From assembly GCA_012064415.1 (NCBI GenBank), contig SSNU01003051.1:1-11154 (forward strand): a stretch of 11,154 nucleotides of DNA, written 5' to 3'. The translations under genes and the position numbers were made by a program. The first letter of the stretch is position 1. Every line of letters begins with the position of its first letter. Source of the DNA: Gyrodactylus bullatarudis (taxonomy: Eukaryota; Platyhelminthes; Monogenea; Gyrodactylidea; Gyrodactylidae). The notes under the pieces were generated by a model, which had not been told where the DNA came from, made no database searches, and saw only the letters and a program-made list of their open reading frames with translations. Shown here one piece after another: positions 1-8,296 of the stretch.

Positions 1-367
1 AGTTCGAGTACTTTGTAAATGAACCATTCAATCGAAATTTAGTTCATAGAATAATTTTTCTAGTGGAAATAAGTTTTCGATGATCTTTAGGCATATTGAA
101 GAAGTCAAAAATTTTAAGTGTGACAAAGAGAGACCAACTCGATAAAAAATAATCGACCCTCTACTACAAAGTATTTCAGAATTTTCTTGGGCAATTCAAA
201 TTTTGAGGAAGATAAGTTCATTGAGGAAGGGTACAAATCTATTAAAGAATAACATCGGCAAAATAAAATTTCAAAATAACTTCCTTAACCTAGATTTCCG
301 ATGCTTTCTAATAGATCACGCCAGAAGAGCATCCAAAAATTTGAGGAATAGGACATAAGAGTCACAT
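1..367. other. No recognisable gene; one start-less open frame
   Basis: I see no recognisable gene here. The plus strand is open without a stop from 146 to 355 (70 codons, no ATG within the open part). The reading contains a basic segment (LIDHARRASKNLRNRT) but matches no family I recognise. It may be a remnant of a mobile element ORF, since the flanking sequence from 368 on is repeat-derived. The last bases before 368 (catgaccacatcatt) match the junction between later repeat units, so the repeat array may have extended further left. Confidence 0.4.
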
Positions 368-2206
368 GACCACATCATTAGTTCTATTTCACATTCATTC
401 CTCGAGATGTCTCGAGAGTATAAAAATTCAAGAGATTCCCTAGGTTCAGATGCTTAGAGTTTTTCCTGAATGTATACCAATCTGAAATTGGGCAGGAATT
501 TATCATTATTGAGGACTGAGAAAAGTTAATTTGAAATCTTGTGCGAAGGGGGAGGAGTACATTAAGTAGTATAGAGTATCCCCTTGCTGAGCTCAGGTTT
601 TAATGGCCATTTGGTTGAGTAGCGTTCCTGTACTCTAAGCCAGAGAGGAAATAATTTAGCCCGCTAAAGTAAATCATAATAAGGTAGTGAGCCGAAGCAT
701 TTTCTGAGATAAATGTATTTAATACGTTCGAGCGTTTTGGAAGTGCCAACAGGGAGATCACAGAGAATTCCAGATCCGTAGTCAAGATAGGGTAGTATGA
801 GTGATTTAAAAAGAGAAATCCGTAAATCGGGGTTAATAACAAATCTCCTTATGAAGTAACTCATAGAAAAGGCCAAGATCCTTGATAATTGTGACTGTTT
901 TATATGGTAATGGCTGGTCAGGAGTTGGAGAGCCTTTAAGAAACATGATTTGAGTTTTGGCGTGATTGATTTTTAGACCTATCTTCCAAAGTGAGTTTTC
1001 AATGTGGGAAATTTCATTTTGTATAGGTTCATATCCATCTTGAATGGGGATCAGTATCTTGATGTCATCTGCGTACTTAAAGTATTTGATATGAGGGGCT
1101 GAAGATGATACACTTGAGAATATGAGGTTGAAGATAAAAGGTCCGATAATAGAGCCTTGAGGCACCCCTGAGTTGATTGACGTTGAGTCAGATAAATTAC
1201 CATTAAATACAACTTGGGACTTTTTTGTAGATAGGTTCGAGAATATGAACGAGTCGATAAGTGCCAGAAAGATTGGAAGCAGCGAAATAGGTCTGAAGTC
1301 TCCAGGGCATGAAGGAATTTTTTTTTTGGGATTGGTTGAATAATGATTGAGGTGGGATAGAGCTGGTGATTATGACATGCTGCAGGTATTGAGATAGATA
1401 GACGAAAAATTCATTTGGGAGAGCTAGTAAAGTGGCTTCACATCATTCGTTCTATTTTACATTCATTTTTCATTCAAGATGTATCAGAGAGTATAAAAAT
1501 TCAAGAGATTCTCTAGATTCAGACGCTTGGAGCTTTTCTCGAATGTATTTAAATATGAAATACGGCAGGAATTTATATTTCTTGAGCAAAAGTTCAGTCT
1601 AGTTTTTATTGGATAGATTTGGGAAGCATTCCCGGATCCGGATAAACTCATAATAGAAACAAAATGACAGAACTATGACCACATCATTCGTTCTATTTAC
1701 ATTCATCCCTACAAGAAGCATTTTAGAGTTAAAAAATTCCAGAGATCCACTGAATTCTGACGCTTGAAGTTTTTCCTTGATCTATTCAAACCAAAAATTA
1801 GACTGAATTCAAACCTTCTCGAACAAAATTTCAGTCTAGTCTTTATCAAAAGAATTAGGAAGCAATTCCGGATCTCGATTAACTCATAATAGAAAGAAAA
1901 AGACAGAACTTGACTCCTCCATTTGTTTTATTTTACGTTCCTTTAAGTAAATTTATGTCTTGAACAAAATTTCAGTCTTGTTTCTGTCGGATAGAATTAG
2001 GAAACTTCTAAGATGTTTTCGACAGTTCATGAGATTCACTGGGTTCTGACGCTGAGAGTTTCCACTGGATGTAATTAAATCAGAAACCAGGCAGAAATGA
2101 ATCCGTCTAAAGCAAAATTTGAGACGAGTCTTTATCGGGAAGCATTTCCGGATCCCAATTAACTCATAATAGAAACATGATGACAGATCCTTGACTACAT
2201 CAACTT
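368..2206 (+). repeat. Decayed tandem repeat, unit about 235-240 bp
   Basis: Several diverged copies of one unit lie head to tail. They start at about 368 (broken after about 507), 1439, 1679 and 1912. Shared landmarks in order are CACATCATTCGTTCTATTT, TAAAAATTCAAGAGATTC, TCAGACGCTTGGAG, GGCAGGAATTTAT, TTTCAGTCTAGT, CATTCCGGATC and AACTCATAATAGAAA, followed by GACAGAACT(A)TGAC and the next unit. The last copy is longer (about 1912-2206), because its middle part is partly duplicated, and it ends at TTGACTACATCAAC. The first copy lacks its second half; at that point sits the reverse transcriptase fragment (508-1438). No coding potential was recognised in the unit. The arrangement suggests an old satellite, or the internal subrepeats of a larger element. 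Confidence 0.75.
620..1430 (-). pseudogene. Non-LTR retrotransposon reverse transcriptase fragment
   Basis: This is a broken copy of a LINE-type reverse transcriptase read on the minus strand, resembling the Jockey/CR1 group. In order it shows a segment with LSQYLQHVIITSS and IPP (about 1395-1345), then after a frame change at an A10 tract (1318-1327) the motif PSCPGDFRPISLLP (about 1315-1275). It continues through KKSQVVFNG and SGVPQGSIIGP (about 1225-1140) to the catalytic motif FKYADD, whose YADD lies at 1075-1064, then GLKINHAKTQ. Near 860 the frame shifts again to a thumb-like part (LFKSLILPYLDYGSG) and decays near 664. Between DFRPIS and QVVFNG only about 20 residues remain; in complete enzymes roughly 100 are expected, including the F-x-x-A-F-D motif. 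One of the catalytic aspartate motifs is therefore lost. The copy is certainly inactive. No endonuclease domain or ORF1 was seen, and no 3' tail was identified. Confidence 0.85.
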
Positions 2207-2876
2207 AATAGCATAGGAGTTTCCTCTAGGTCTACAGAAGACTAGTTTTGCGCCTTCCTCAAGGACTTGCGTATCCTTAAATTAACATTAAGAGATTAGG
2301 TATGTTTTTCCAGACGCTACAAATAGGAAGGTGTGAGTTGTACCATTGACTGTCACAGGAGCAATATAACATCCTATTATGATCTCTATACCTTTTACAG
2401 ACGAACTCAAATTGACACAAATTAAAATTCAACATGGGACATATAAAAAGGGGGTGGTTTTCAAGGGTTATAGTGTTAAAGTTTTAAGGTCAAATGTAAA
2501 ATGTTTCTTTGATTTCATATTCATTATTTATCGAGTAATGCCTAAACATAATGAATGCATTAGAAAGAGTCCTAGTGTTCTATCGTGAGGATTGTAATTG
2601 GCTTGAATTTGTCAAATTATCGAATTTGTCAAAATCAACAGCATTGCTGGGCCAACAGTAATCGAGAAAACAATCTTTCAAGAGGGGGAAGGAAATACTG
2701 AAGAAAGAGTTGATATTGTCAAAAATAATAACCCATTGAAAGATTCCATTCCAAAATGGAAAAAATTGAAAGATTGTGTGGTGAGTAAAAAGAAGAAGTT
2801 CTTGAATATTCAGGAACTGAAAGTGACATCCCCAAGTCTGATTTGAATATGAGAATTTTGGATTTAGCAGCAAATA
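2207..2876. other. Intergenic; no recognisable gene
   Basis: This stretch lies between the repeat array and the Penelope endonuclease. A plus-strand frame at 2379-2588 (69 codons, including KKGVVFKGYSVKVLRSNVKC) matches nothing I recognise and I do not call it a gene. If the Penelope-like element were complete, its reverse transcriptase should lie here on the plus strand, but I find no YADD-type motif. The element is therefore probably 5'-truncated or decayed beyond recognition, as is usual for target-primed insertions. Confidence 0.45.
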
Positions 2877-3310
2877 ATGCCAAAATCAAGTTTCCTCCTA
2901 CTCAATAGCAAATTGTACCAGACAAATTTGAACAATGAGTTGACTAATATCACCAAACGAACATTCCCTGGGAGAAAGCTGAAACTAATTTCAAAGACGT
3001 CCAAGCTCATCAATGGTCGATACAAGGACCAAATTCCTAAGATGAAGAGAAGAGGAGTAATCTATCAATTTGTTTGTGCGCGTGGATCCTCATATGTTGG
3101 TCAAACAACCAGAACACTTGGGAAACGAGTGAGAGAACATTTAAGGCCAAAATACAACAGGGCAGTCCAACATCATTTCCAAGCAACAGGACACAAGTCT
3201 CGAGATGTCCACATATAAGACTTTTTCTCCCTCCTTATCTACACAAAAGGTAACAAAAGGTTGATTCAAAAATGAAAACAACGAGAAGTTGGCTGAAGCC
3301 GGATAATCAA
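2877..3310 (+). pseudogene. GIY-YIG endonuclease of a Penelope-like element (broken)
   Basis: The open frame 2877-3218 gives 113 residues. Residues 15-58 are the basic linker that follows the reverse transcriptase in this class (SKTSKLINGRYKDQIPK). Residues 60-63 (GVIY) and 73-75 (YVG) form the GIY-YIG signature. R84 and H88 in LGKRVREH fit the conserved helix with the catalytic arginine, and TGH (104-106) matches the end of the core. Only one cysteine (C67) remains where these proteins often have a cysteine pair before YIG. A TAA at 3216-3218 ends the frame just after the core. The same frame then reads DFFSLLIYTKGNKRLIQK up to a TGA, and a shifted frame continues NENNEKLAEAG, which suits the expected C-terminal part of the domain. 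One nonsense mutation and one frameshift thus break it. In a working element this enzyme nicks the target for target-primed reverse transcription. The ATG at 2877 is not the native start. Confidence 0.8.
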
Positions 3311-3417
3311 TAAATTCTAGTTCCAAGTACAGCCCTATCAACAGTTACAGAGTTGGATAGAAGTGAAACTAACGAGAAGTCAACAGAAGTTGATAATCTA
3401 ATTATGAGTCATAATCT

Positions 3418-3528
3418 ATGACCCAACAAGTAATTACCGACGAGAAAAATTGTGAAAAAGTGAGGAGAAAACGACGTAGAGACAGTGGACAGCAGAAAAT
3501 TGATCAGTTCATGAAAAGGCAGAAATAA
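3418..3528 (+). pseudogene. Basic C-terminal tail, probably of the Penelope-like protein
   Basis: A short open frame of 36 residues runs from ATG 3418 to TAA 3526-3528. It has the look of real protein: a polar start (MTQQVITDEKNCEKV), a basic cluster RRKRRR that resembles a nuclear localisation signal, and a final Q-Q-K-I-D-Q-F-M followed by KRQK. The last part resembles a PCNA-interacting (PIP) box, Q-x-x-I/L/M-x-x-F-F/Y, with methionine in place of the second aromatic. Just upstream another frame (about 3310-3420) reads a polar segment with TALSTVTELDRSETNEKSTE that overlaps it. I infer that both are pieces of one disordered tail of the element's protein, separated by a frameshift. A separate small host gene cannot be excluded. 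Confidence 0.4.
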
Positions 3529-3667
3529 TTAGTTGTGAGCAGAGTCTTTCACCTTGACAACTCCCTTTCTTTTCCCCACTTCCCTAGTGAGGGCTAAAAT
3601 ACAATCACGAAATGGACTAATGGAAGCCAGGGAATATTTTGTATTGTAATAGTATTTAAATGTTACC

Positions 3668-3718
3668 GGTGTAGAGTCTGAAGAGACCCGGCGAAATATA
3701 CGCTAGTTTTCTCTAACC
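3668..3718 (+). ncRNA. Hammerhead-like ribozyme core (candidate)
   Basis: The core CTGAAGA (3678-3684) fits the hammerhead consensus CUGANGA and is followed after 8 bases by GAAA (3693-3696). The bases next to the two core strands, G3685 and C3692, can form the conserved closing pair of stem II. An outer stem joins GGT-(G)-TAGAG (3668-3676) to CTCTAACC (3711-3718), 8 pairs with one bulged G. ATAT (3696-3699) is self-complementary, and small hammerhead variants of Penelope-like elements are known that act as dimers. Cleavage would be expected after A3700. Weak points are that stem II is very short with an A-G mismatch, stem I has a large one-sided loop (3702-3710), and GTCT-GAAG-AGAC (3676-3687) can form a competing hairpin. 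The position about 440 bases after the endonuclease is the main support. Confidence 0.4.
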
Positions 3719-3724
3719 TTCCTT

Positions 3725-4260
3725 ATGAGTTTAGAACCAAATGAAAATATTCTTGATGAAGTTCGTCAATATTATCGTTCAAATTTTTTCAAGTAGAAGA
3801 ATCTCGAGCGAATCAAATGATTTAGGTCATCAATCTTCCTATACGAATTTCATACTTATCTATATTTTTCATGTTCAAAAGCTTCTTTCTGTTTATTTAT
3901 AATATTTATTTTTTCATATTAAATTTGAATATCTTTGAAAATTTTTTTTCGGTTTATCAGTTACTTCGCGAAAGCTTATGGGTAATTCTATCCAAAAAGC
4001 GTTTATTTCTTTTTTTCATAGGAGATCTAAAATTGAAAAGGAGACTTTTATATTTTTTAAAAGATTATGTTAAATAAAACTATTCAAATTATTTTATTGT
4101 TCCAGTTGAGAGAGTTTATGTTTTAGAATATAAATTTCCCATTGATGACATTAAAAATATTTATCATATACCTACTAAAACAGCTAATGAGGATGGGGAA
4201 TATACATCAGGGATGAAGAAAAAATTATACACTCTAAAGAAATCCTCATACTTGCACTGA
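3725..4260 (+). CDS. Possible small spliced gene, function unknown
   Basis: Four exons with matching phases can be drawn on the plus strand: 3725-3792, 3961-3981, 4022-4068 and 4106-4260. Introns start with GTAGAA, GTAATT and GTTAAA and end with TTTATCAG, TTTTTTCATAG and TTGTTCCAG. The model gives 291 coding bases (96 residues), beginning MSLEPNENILDEVRQYYRS and ending in KKKLYTLKKSS, with TGA at 4258-4260. The last exon (VLEYKFPIDDIKNIYHIPTK) reads most like protein. I do not recognise a family. Two introns would be only 40 and 37 bases, exon 2 only 21 bases, the first and third donors are poor, and no AATAAA follows closely. An unspliced reading at 3871-4077 also exists but looks like AT-rich noise. 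The model would overlap a possible extended 3' end of the DMRT gene on the other strand. Treat as a hypothesis. Confidence 0.25.
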
Positions 4261-4494
4261 AACTAGAGTCAACTATGATGACATGAGAAGGATATAAAAT
4301 TTCCATGATTATGGTATATAAATTGTTACTCTGAAGCGTAACGATAAGTTAAGATAATTTATTATTTTTCTCAAGTCTATTGTAATGCAAAATACAATTT
4401 TTTCTTCTAGATGAGTAAATAATATTTCTTTTCTGAATGATTCTCTCAAAAGCTTTTACTGAATAGATATAAAATGTTTATAAACGTATCATAC
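4246..4494 (-). other. Possible alternative 3' end of the DMRT gene
   Basis: Sixteen bases before the stop codon the sequence reads CAG|GTATGA, an excellent donor (intron would start at 4494). A matching acceptor CTAGTTTCAG lies at 4266-4257. Splicing there would replace the last residues GMIRL by VQV and end at TGA 4248-4246; AATAAA then follows at 4098-4093. Without splicing, the frame stops at 4480-4478 and AATAAA follows at 4363-4358. Another acceptor (TCATCTAG near 4410) would give a longer tail. Doublesex in insects uses sex-specific 3' exons, so two DMRT ends are plausible, but only transcripts can decide. Confidence 0.4.
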
Positions 4495-6588
4495 CTGTAA
4501 ATTGCTGAGGATCATTATTTGATTCGAAGTCAACTTTTTTTGAAGAGCCATCCCAAATGTACTGAGTTTCAGGATTTTTCTGGTGCTTATTAAACATTGT
4601 TTCTGAAATTGATTGTATTCTGCTGAGAGGGTTATTATATATTTGGTGTGGAGTATTTTCACATATTGTTCCAGTTTCTGTTGGATGAGAATAGTATTGA
4701 TTTTTTTCATAATAAGCATTCTGAATATTTAAATTCCCTTGATAATTGTTGTTGTAATTAAAGCTTTTAGGATCTATTGATGAAATGGCTACAGCGATTG
4801 ACGTTTGTGTTGAATCAACTTCGATTTCTGAATCGTTATAATTTTCATCTGTAGAGAAGGAAAATATTTTTGTTGATGAAAGATCATCATTTGTCGTGGG
4901 ATTATATAAATCAAATTCAAATGAAGTATGCGAATTAGCAAAGCTATTTTCTCTGTGACATGAAAATTTGGATGACGGCCAGGACAGAAATTTACAACGT
5001 TCGTTATTATTGTTTTCTTCATGATTACAGGAACTTCGTGACTCTATTGTTGGAATTATAGAATAAAGCTCATTATTCCTGCTGTTGTTATTAGCACAAT
5101 TAATTTTAATATTTGTATCATACAATGATGAAGTTGTTGATGTACAATGGTCTTCGTCAATAACATCATTATTAAATAGGTTTTGAGAAGAAAAATTATG
5201 GTTGAGAATGGATACATTATGCTGCTTAGTTTCAGTGTTAATAATATCTGAAACAGTTGAAAAGATTATTGTTTTCTCCTCTTCAAAACCAAGCATATCC
5301 CGTAAAGTTTTTTCAGTATCTTTTCTTTCATTAATCAATTTACATGGTCCGCATGAACAATTACGAAAAGGACAATTTTTTTTATGTCCCCGCCAAGTAA
5401 CAGCTATGTTGTGATTCCTACACCTTCTGCAATGTGGTCCATCTTGATTCATAATTTTCTTATTTTCCTGCAATTCACCTAGATTCATAACATTCAAATC
5501 ATAATCACCCATAATGTTAGATGAATAAGAATTGTTTTGATGATTTTGATCGTTTGTAACAACATTAGGTATTGTATAATAGGATTTTGTTTCAACAAAG
5601 TTTTTCTTTAATGATAAAGGTTTAGACTTTCCATCGTTTCCTGCTCTCTGATCCCGGTAAAGAGCTATTTGTCTAGCGACTACTTGGCGGCCCTTTTCCA
5701 CAAGTTGGCATTTAACACAAGAACAATTAGAAAATTGACAATCTTTCTTATGTTGCTTGACTGCTGTACTGACTCCATGGGCTTTACACTTACGACACAT
5801 GTAAGATGCTCGCGATATTCCTTGTACTGCCGTTGAGGACTTTTTTTTTGTACAAATTGAATTTTTTGAATATTTAATCGAATCAAGATCTTCTTGATTA
5901 GATTCGGAACTTTTTTGAGATTCATTACTACTCTCGAGACAGAGGCTGTTCTCCTGATTTAAAGACTGTTTCTAAAAAATTATCGATATTTTATTAAAAT
6001 TAATGTTGTGTTTTGTGGTATTGGTTCTGAGCTGAGCTACATAGGAAATTTGAGCGAAGCAAGAAGATGCCATACTGTTTCACAAATAAAGATACATACC
6101 ATATAAAGACTTAACGAATTGAAAGAGATAGTCTATAAAAATTTGGACCAATTTGAAAATCTCTATTTCGGGCACAATCATCAAACAATCTGGCATCTTC
6201 TTACTTGGTTAAAATTAAGTGATAAAAAAGTACTAACTGTTGAAGAATTTGTATCGTTCGTGAAATCTTCAGAGGTCTGAAAATAATTTATTCCATGATT
6301 TGGTTGAAAATTAATGAAATTCGCCATAGCAGCCATAGCTCCATAATCTTGAGAATCTTGTATTCTTCTATCAATTAGAGAAAGATCTTGAACACTTCCA
6401 TTTGTATGAATGTTGATTGAACTAGCTGAGTTCATAAGTGAATCTTGATATTCAGATAAGAAGTTGAATTTAAAATTTGAAAATTCACATGGATTCCCTG
6501 GCATGATTTCCTGATAGAGAAATAGTTGAGCAATATTAAACTTGTTGTTCATTTCAAAAGATTTACATGAAAAAATACAAGAATTCAT
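4478..6588 (-). CDS. DMRT-type transcription factor with two DM domains
   Basis: Exon 1 is 6588-6205 and exon 2 is 5971-4478, joined in phase 0 across a 233-bp intron (GTAAGA...TTTTTTAG). The product is 625 residues. DM domains are intertwined zinc modules that bind DNA in the minor groove and control sex determination and neuronal traits. DM1 holds all eight ligands: C187, C190, H202, C206 and H193, C211, C213, C216. It is followed by a canonical recognition tail (LVEKGRQVVARQIALYRDQ). About 90 residues later DM2 also has all eight (C309, C312, H324, C328; H315, C333, C335, C338), but its tail (KLINERKDTEKTLRDMLG) departs from the usual pattern and HG is HN. The remaining C-terminal half is Asn/Ser-rich without a known domain. 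An in-frame stop lies two codons upstream of ATG 6588 and a TATA box lies at 6657-6649. ATG 6504 is an alternative start. A polyadenylation signal AATAAA is at 4363-4358. Double DM proteins are known from nematodes (MAB-3, DMD-3), but orthology is not shown. Confidence 0.88.
5972..6204 (-). other. DMRT intron with stem next to its 5' splice site
   Basis: This is the inferred intron between DMRT exons, GTAAGAAG to TTTTTTAG. It contains a perfect 12-bp inverted repeat: AAGAAGATGCCA at 6202-6191, starting at the third intron base, and its complement at 6072-6061. In the transcript these would pair and close a loop of about 118 bases with the splice donor at its foot. If the intron is kept, translation ends a few codons later (VRRCQIV). 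Confidence 0.7.
6511..6524 (-). promoter_or_regulatory. Acceptor-like site ahead of a second DMRT start
   Basis: The minus strand reads TATTTCTCTATCAG, a strong 3' splice-site match, six bases before an ATG (6504-6502, residue 29, MPGNP). In trans-splicing animals such a site close to an ATG is typical for leader addition, and it could also accept a cis-spliced upstream exon. If used, the protein would start at residue 29 (597 residues). The TATA box further upstream argues for the longer form instead. Confidence 0.35.
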
Positions 6589-6648
6589 GTATTAAAGATT
6601 ATTATTAAGATCTTAGCAACTAAGTTGCGGGTTCTTATCTTCGAAATA

Positions 6649-6657
6649 CCTTTTATA
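6649..6657 (-). promoter_or_regulatory. TATA box of the DMRT gene
   Basis: TATAAAAGG on the minus strand is a consensus TATA element, 61-69 bases upstream of ATG 6588. Transcription would begin about 25-30 bases further on, near 6625, leaving a leader of roughly 35-40 bases. No other upstream element was recognised. Confidence 0.5.
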
Positions 6658-8296
6658 AATAATTTTGAAAAGTTTATGACGTGCTATATCTTAAATTGTG
6701 TATGTTTTTGTACACTTGAGAGTGTGGATGAGCCAAAAAATCTGTCAAGTAACTGAATAAAGAGTTGACTTTATCTCTTCATTTTCATTCAATGATACCA
6801 ACGACTTTTCTGCTCGAATCATTTTTGAAGTGGAAGAAAATCACATAATGAGAAATTATTTTAGCAAATACTTGATAGTATATGCAAATGGATATTTTTA
6901 CTTAAAAAAATTTGCATGGGAATTTTTTTAATATTTTATTTTCATAGAAAGAAATAGCCTGAGGTTCCATACGGGAAAGGAAATACACATTTAAGTAGCC
7001 AAGAATATGAATTAGTACGGCCTTTACCAATTATATATTATGTATTATTATGTTTAGTTTTTATGTAACAATTCAATTTCCATCTTTGATGTAACAAAAA
7101 TAATTAAAATCAGATATTTTCATAAATCTGATTTATTGAAATTATGGAACAAAGATTATCATACACTCAACTCACTTAGATGATTTTTCCCGTAATCAAG
7201 TATTGTTCGAATTGGCAAAATATAAAAATTATCGGCCTTCGTTCGTACAGCTTGTACACTTGTTTCTTTCCAATGTTAATGATGGAACTGAATAAAAATT
7301 GTACCAGTTTTCTACTGTAGACAGATTGTAACGAAAATTATTTGCAAGTATTCATAACTTCTCCGTGTTTTATAGTTTAAAAATATATCTGTTCATCTTT
7401 AACTAGTCCAATTCGCCTCTTTCTCTTCTCCATATCAGTATACTTGTACTAAGTAGATTCTTCTTACTATTTATGTTTCTCTCTATCCCATTCTTTTGTA
7501 TATTCACATATTCTTTCCTTATTTTACAAAAACTAAATTAACTAAAGGGTGGATGGGATGAATGAAGAATGCATATCATATATTGTTTAGCGTTGGAAGG
7601 AAAAATGTTACATTTAAATTATTTTCAGCCAATCACAGTACATTCAAAGCTACCGTAAAAATATTAAAATATTATTTTATTTTTCTCATTAAAATTATTG
7701 ATCAGAAATTATTTAAAATTATTTCTAACTCTAGTATTTGAAACAAATTTATATCATTAAATCAATCGAGATAAATCTAATTAAAAAATCTAATTTTTCA
7801 CTCATAAGTTTAATCAAAAATTAATTTTTTTTATTCACATAAGACCCGCGTTGATTTTTTCTTAAAAGTCTATTTTCATCTACCTCTAATAAACATGCTT
7901 GATAGTACAAAACCAATTTGATTATATATAAATTAAAAAGTATATTATTAGAATAGCAAAAACCATGCTTTCATTTAATTTTATGAATAAAGACGAGAAA
8001 AAACATTTCTATGTGAAAATTTTTACTTGTCATGTACAAGTATCTCCCAAAAATATCACGTCTCGGGTTAAATTAACTCGATACATTTGGAATTGTAGAT
8101 GATCTATAATTCAATAGAAAAGAAGATGAGTAATGTATAAAAGTTCATCTAAATTAATTTGGAATTTTAATGAATCATTGAGCCATAAATTGATCAGCGG
8201 GATGGAATTCCACCAAGAATATTATTCATTGAATAACCATTTTAACTTTAATCTTTTATAATTATGGTACAATATTTAGTATATTTTTCTTAACAG
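6658..8296. other. AT-rich intergenic region, no clear gene
   Basis: This long AT-rich stretch upstream of the DMRT gene probably includes its regulatory region. I find no convincing exon. A 45-codon plus-strand frame at 7965-8102 (beginning MLSFNFMNKDEKKHF) contains a possible donor CAA|GTATCT that is in phase with the exon at 8297, but nothing else supports it. A perfect 9-bp stem lies at 7107-7134. No tRNA, repeat array or transposon was recognised. Confidence 0.5.

Larger units (their letters stand above)
2877..3720 (+). mobile_element. Penelope-like retroelement, 5'-truncated remnant
   Basis: This is the 3' part of a Penelope-like element: the linker and GIY-YIG endonuclease (2877-3218), a decayed continuation (3219-3310), a basic tail (3418-3528), an untranslated stretch and a hammerhead-like core (3668-3718). 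The order endonuclease then 3' RNA motif on one strand fits this class, in which hammerhead motifs have been reported in the terminal regions. The reverse transcriptase half is not visible. I could not define target-site duplications or exact ends, so both boundaries are approximate. Confidence 0.65.

Noticed and set aside
2580..2873. Minus-strand frame of 97 codons
   Set aside because: Reads as Phe- and Leu-rich low-complexity sequence with no motif; likely chance in an AT-rich stretch.
3141..3341. Minus-strand frame opposite the GIY-YIG endonuclease
   Set aside because: Antisense shadow; the conserved motifs are on the plus strand.
3871..4077. Plus-strand frame of 68 codons
   Set aside because: Dominated by Phe, Leu, Ile and Lys from AT-rich sequence and runs through likely intron-type sequence; no motif.
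4489..5022. Minus-strand frames at 4489-4719 and 4789-5022
   Set aside because: They lie inside DMRT exon 2 in another frame and have no protein-like pattern.
5202..5414. Plus-strand frame opposite the second DM domain
   Set aside because: Antisense shadow of the DMRT coding sequence; the zinc-ligand pattern is on the minus strand.
5680..5925. Minus-strand frame overlapping the first DM domain
   Set aside because: It is a shifted frame of DMRT exon 2. The in-phase frame across the intron carries the cysteine ligands.
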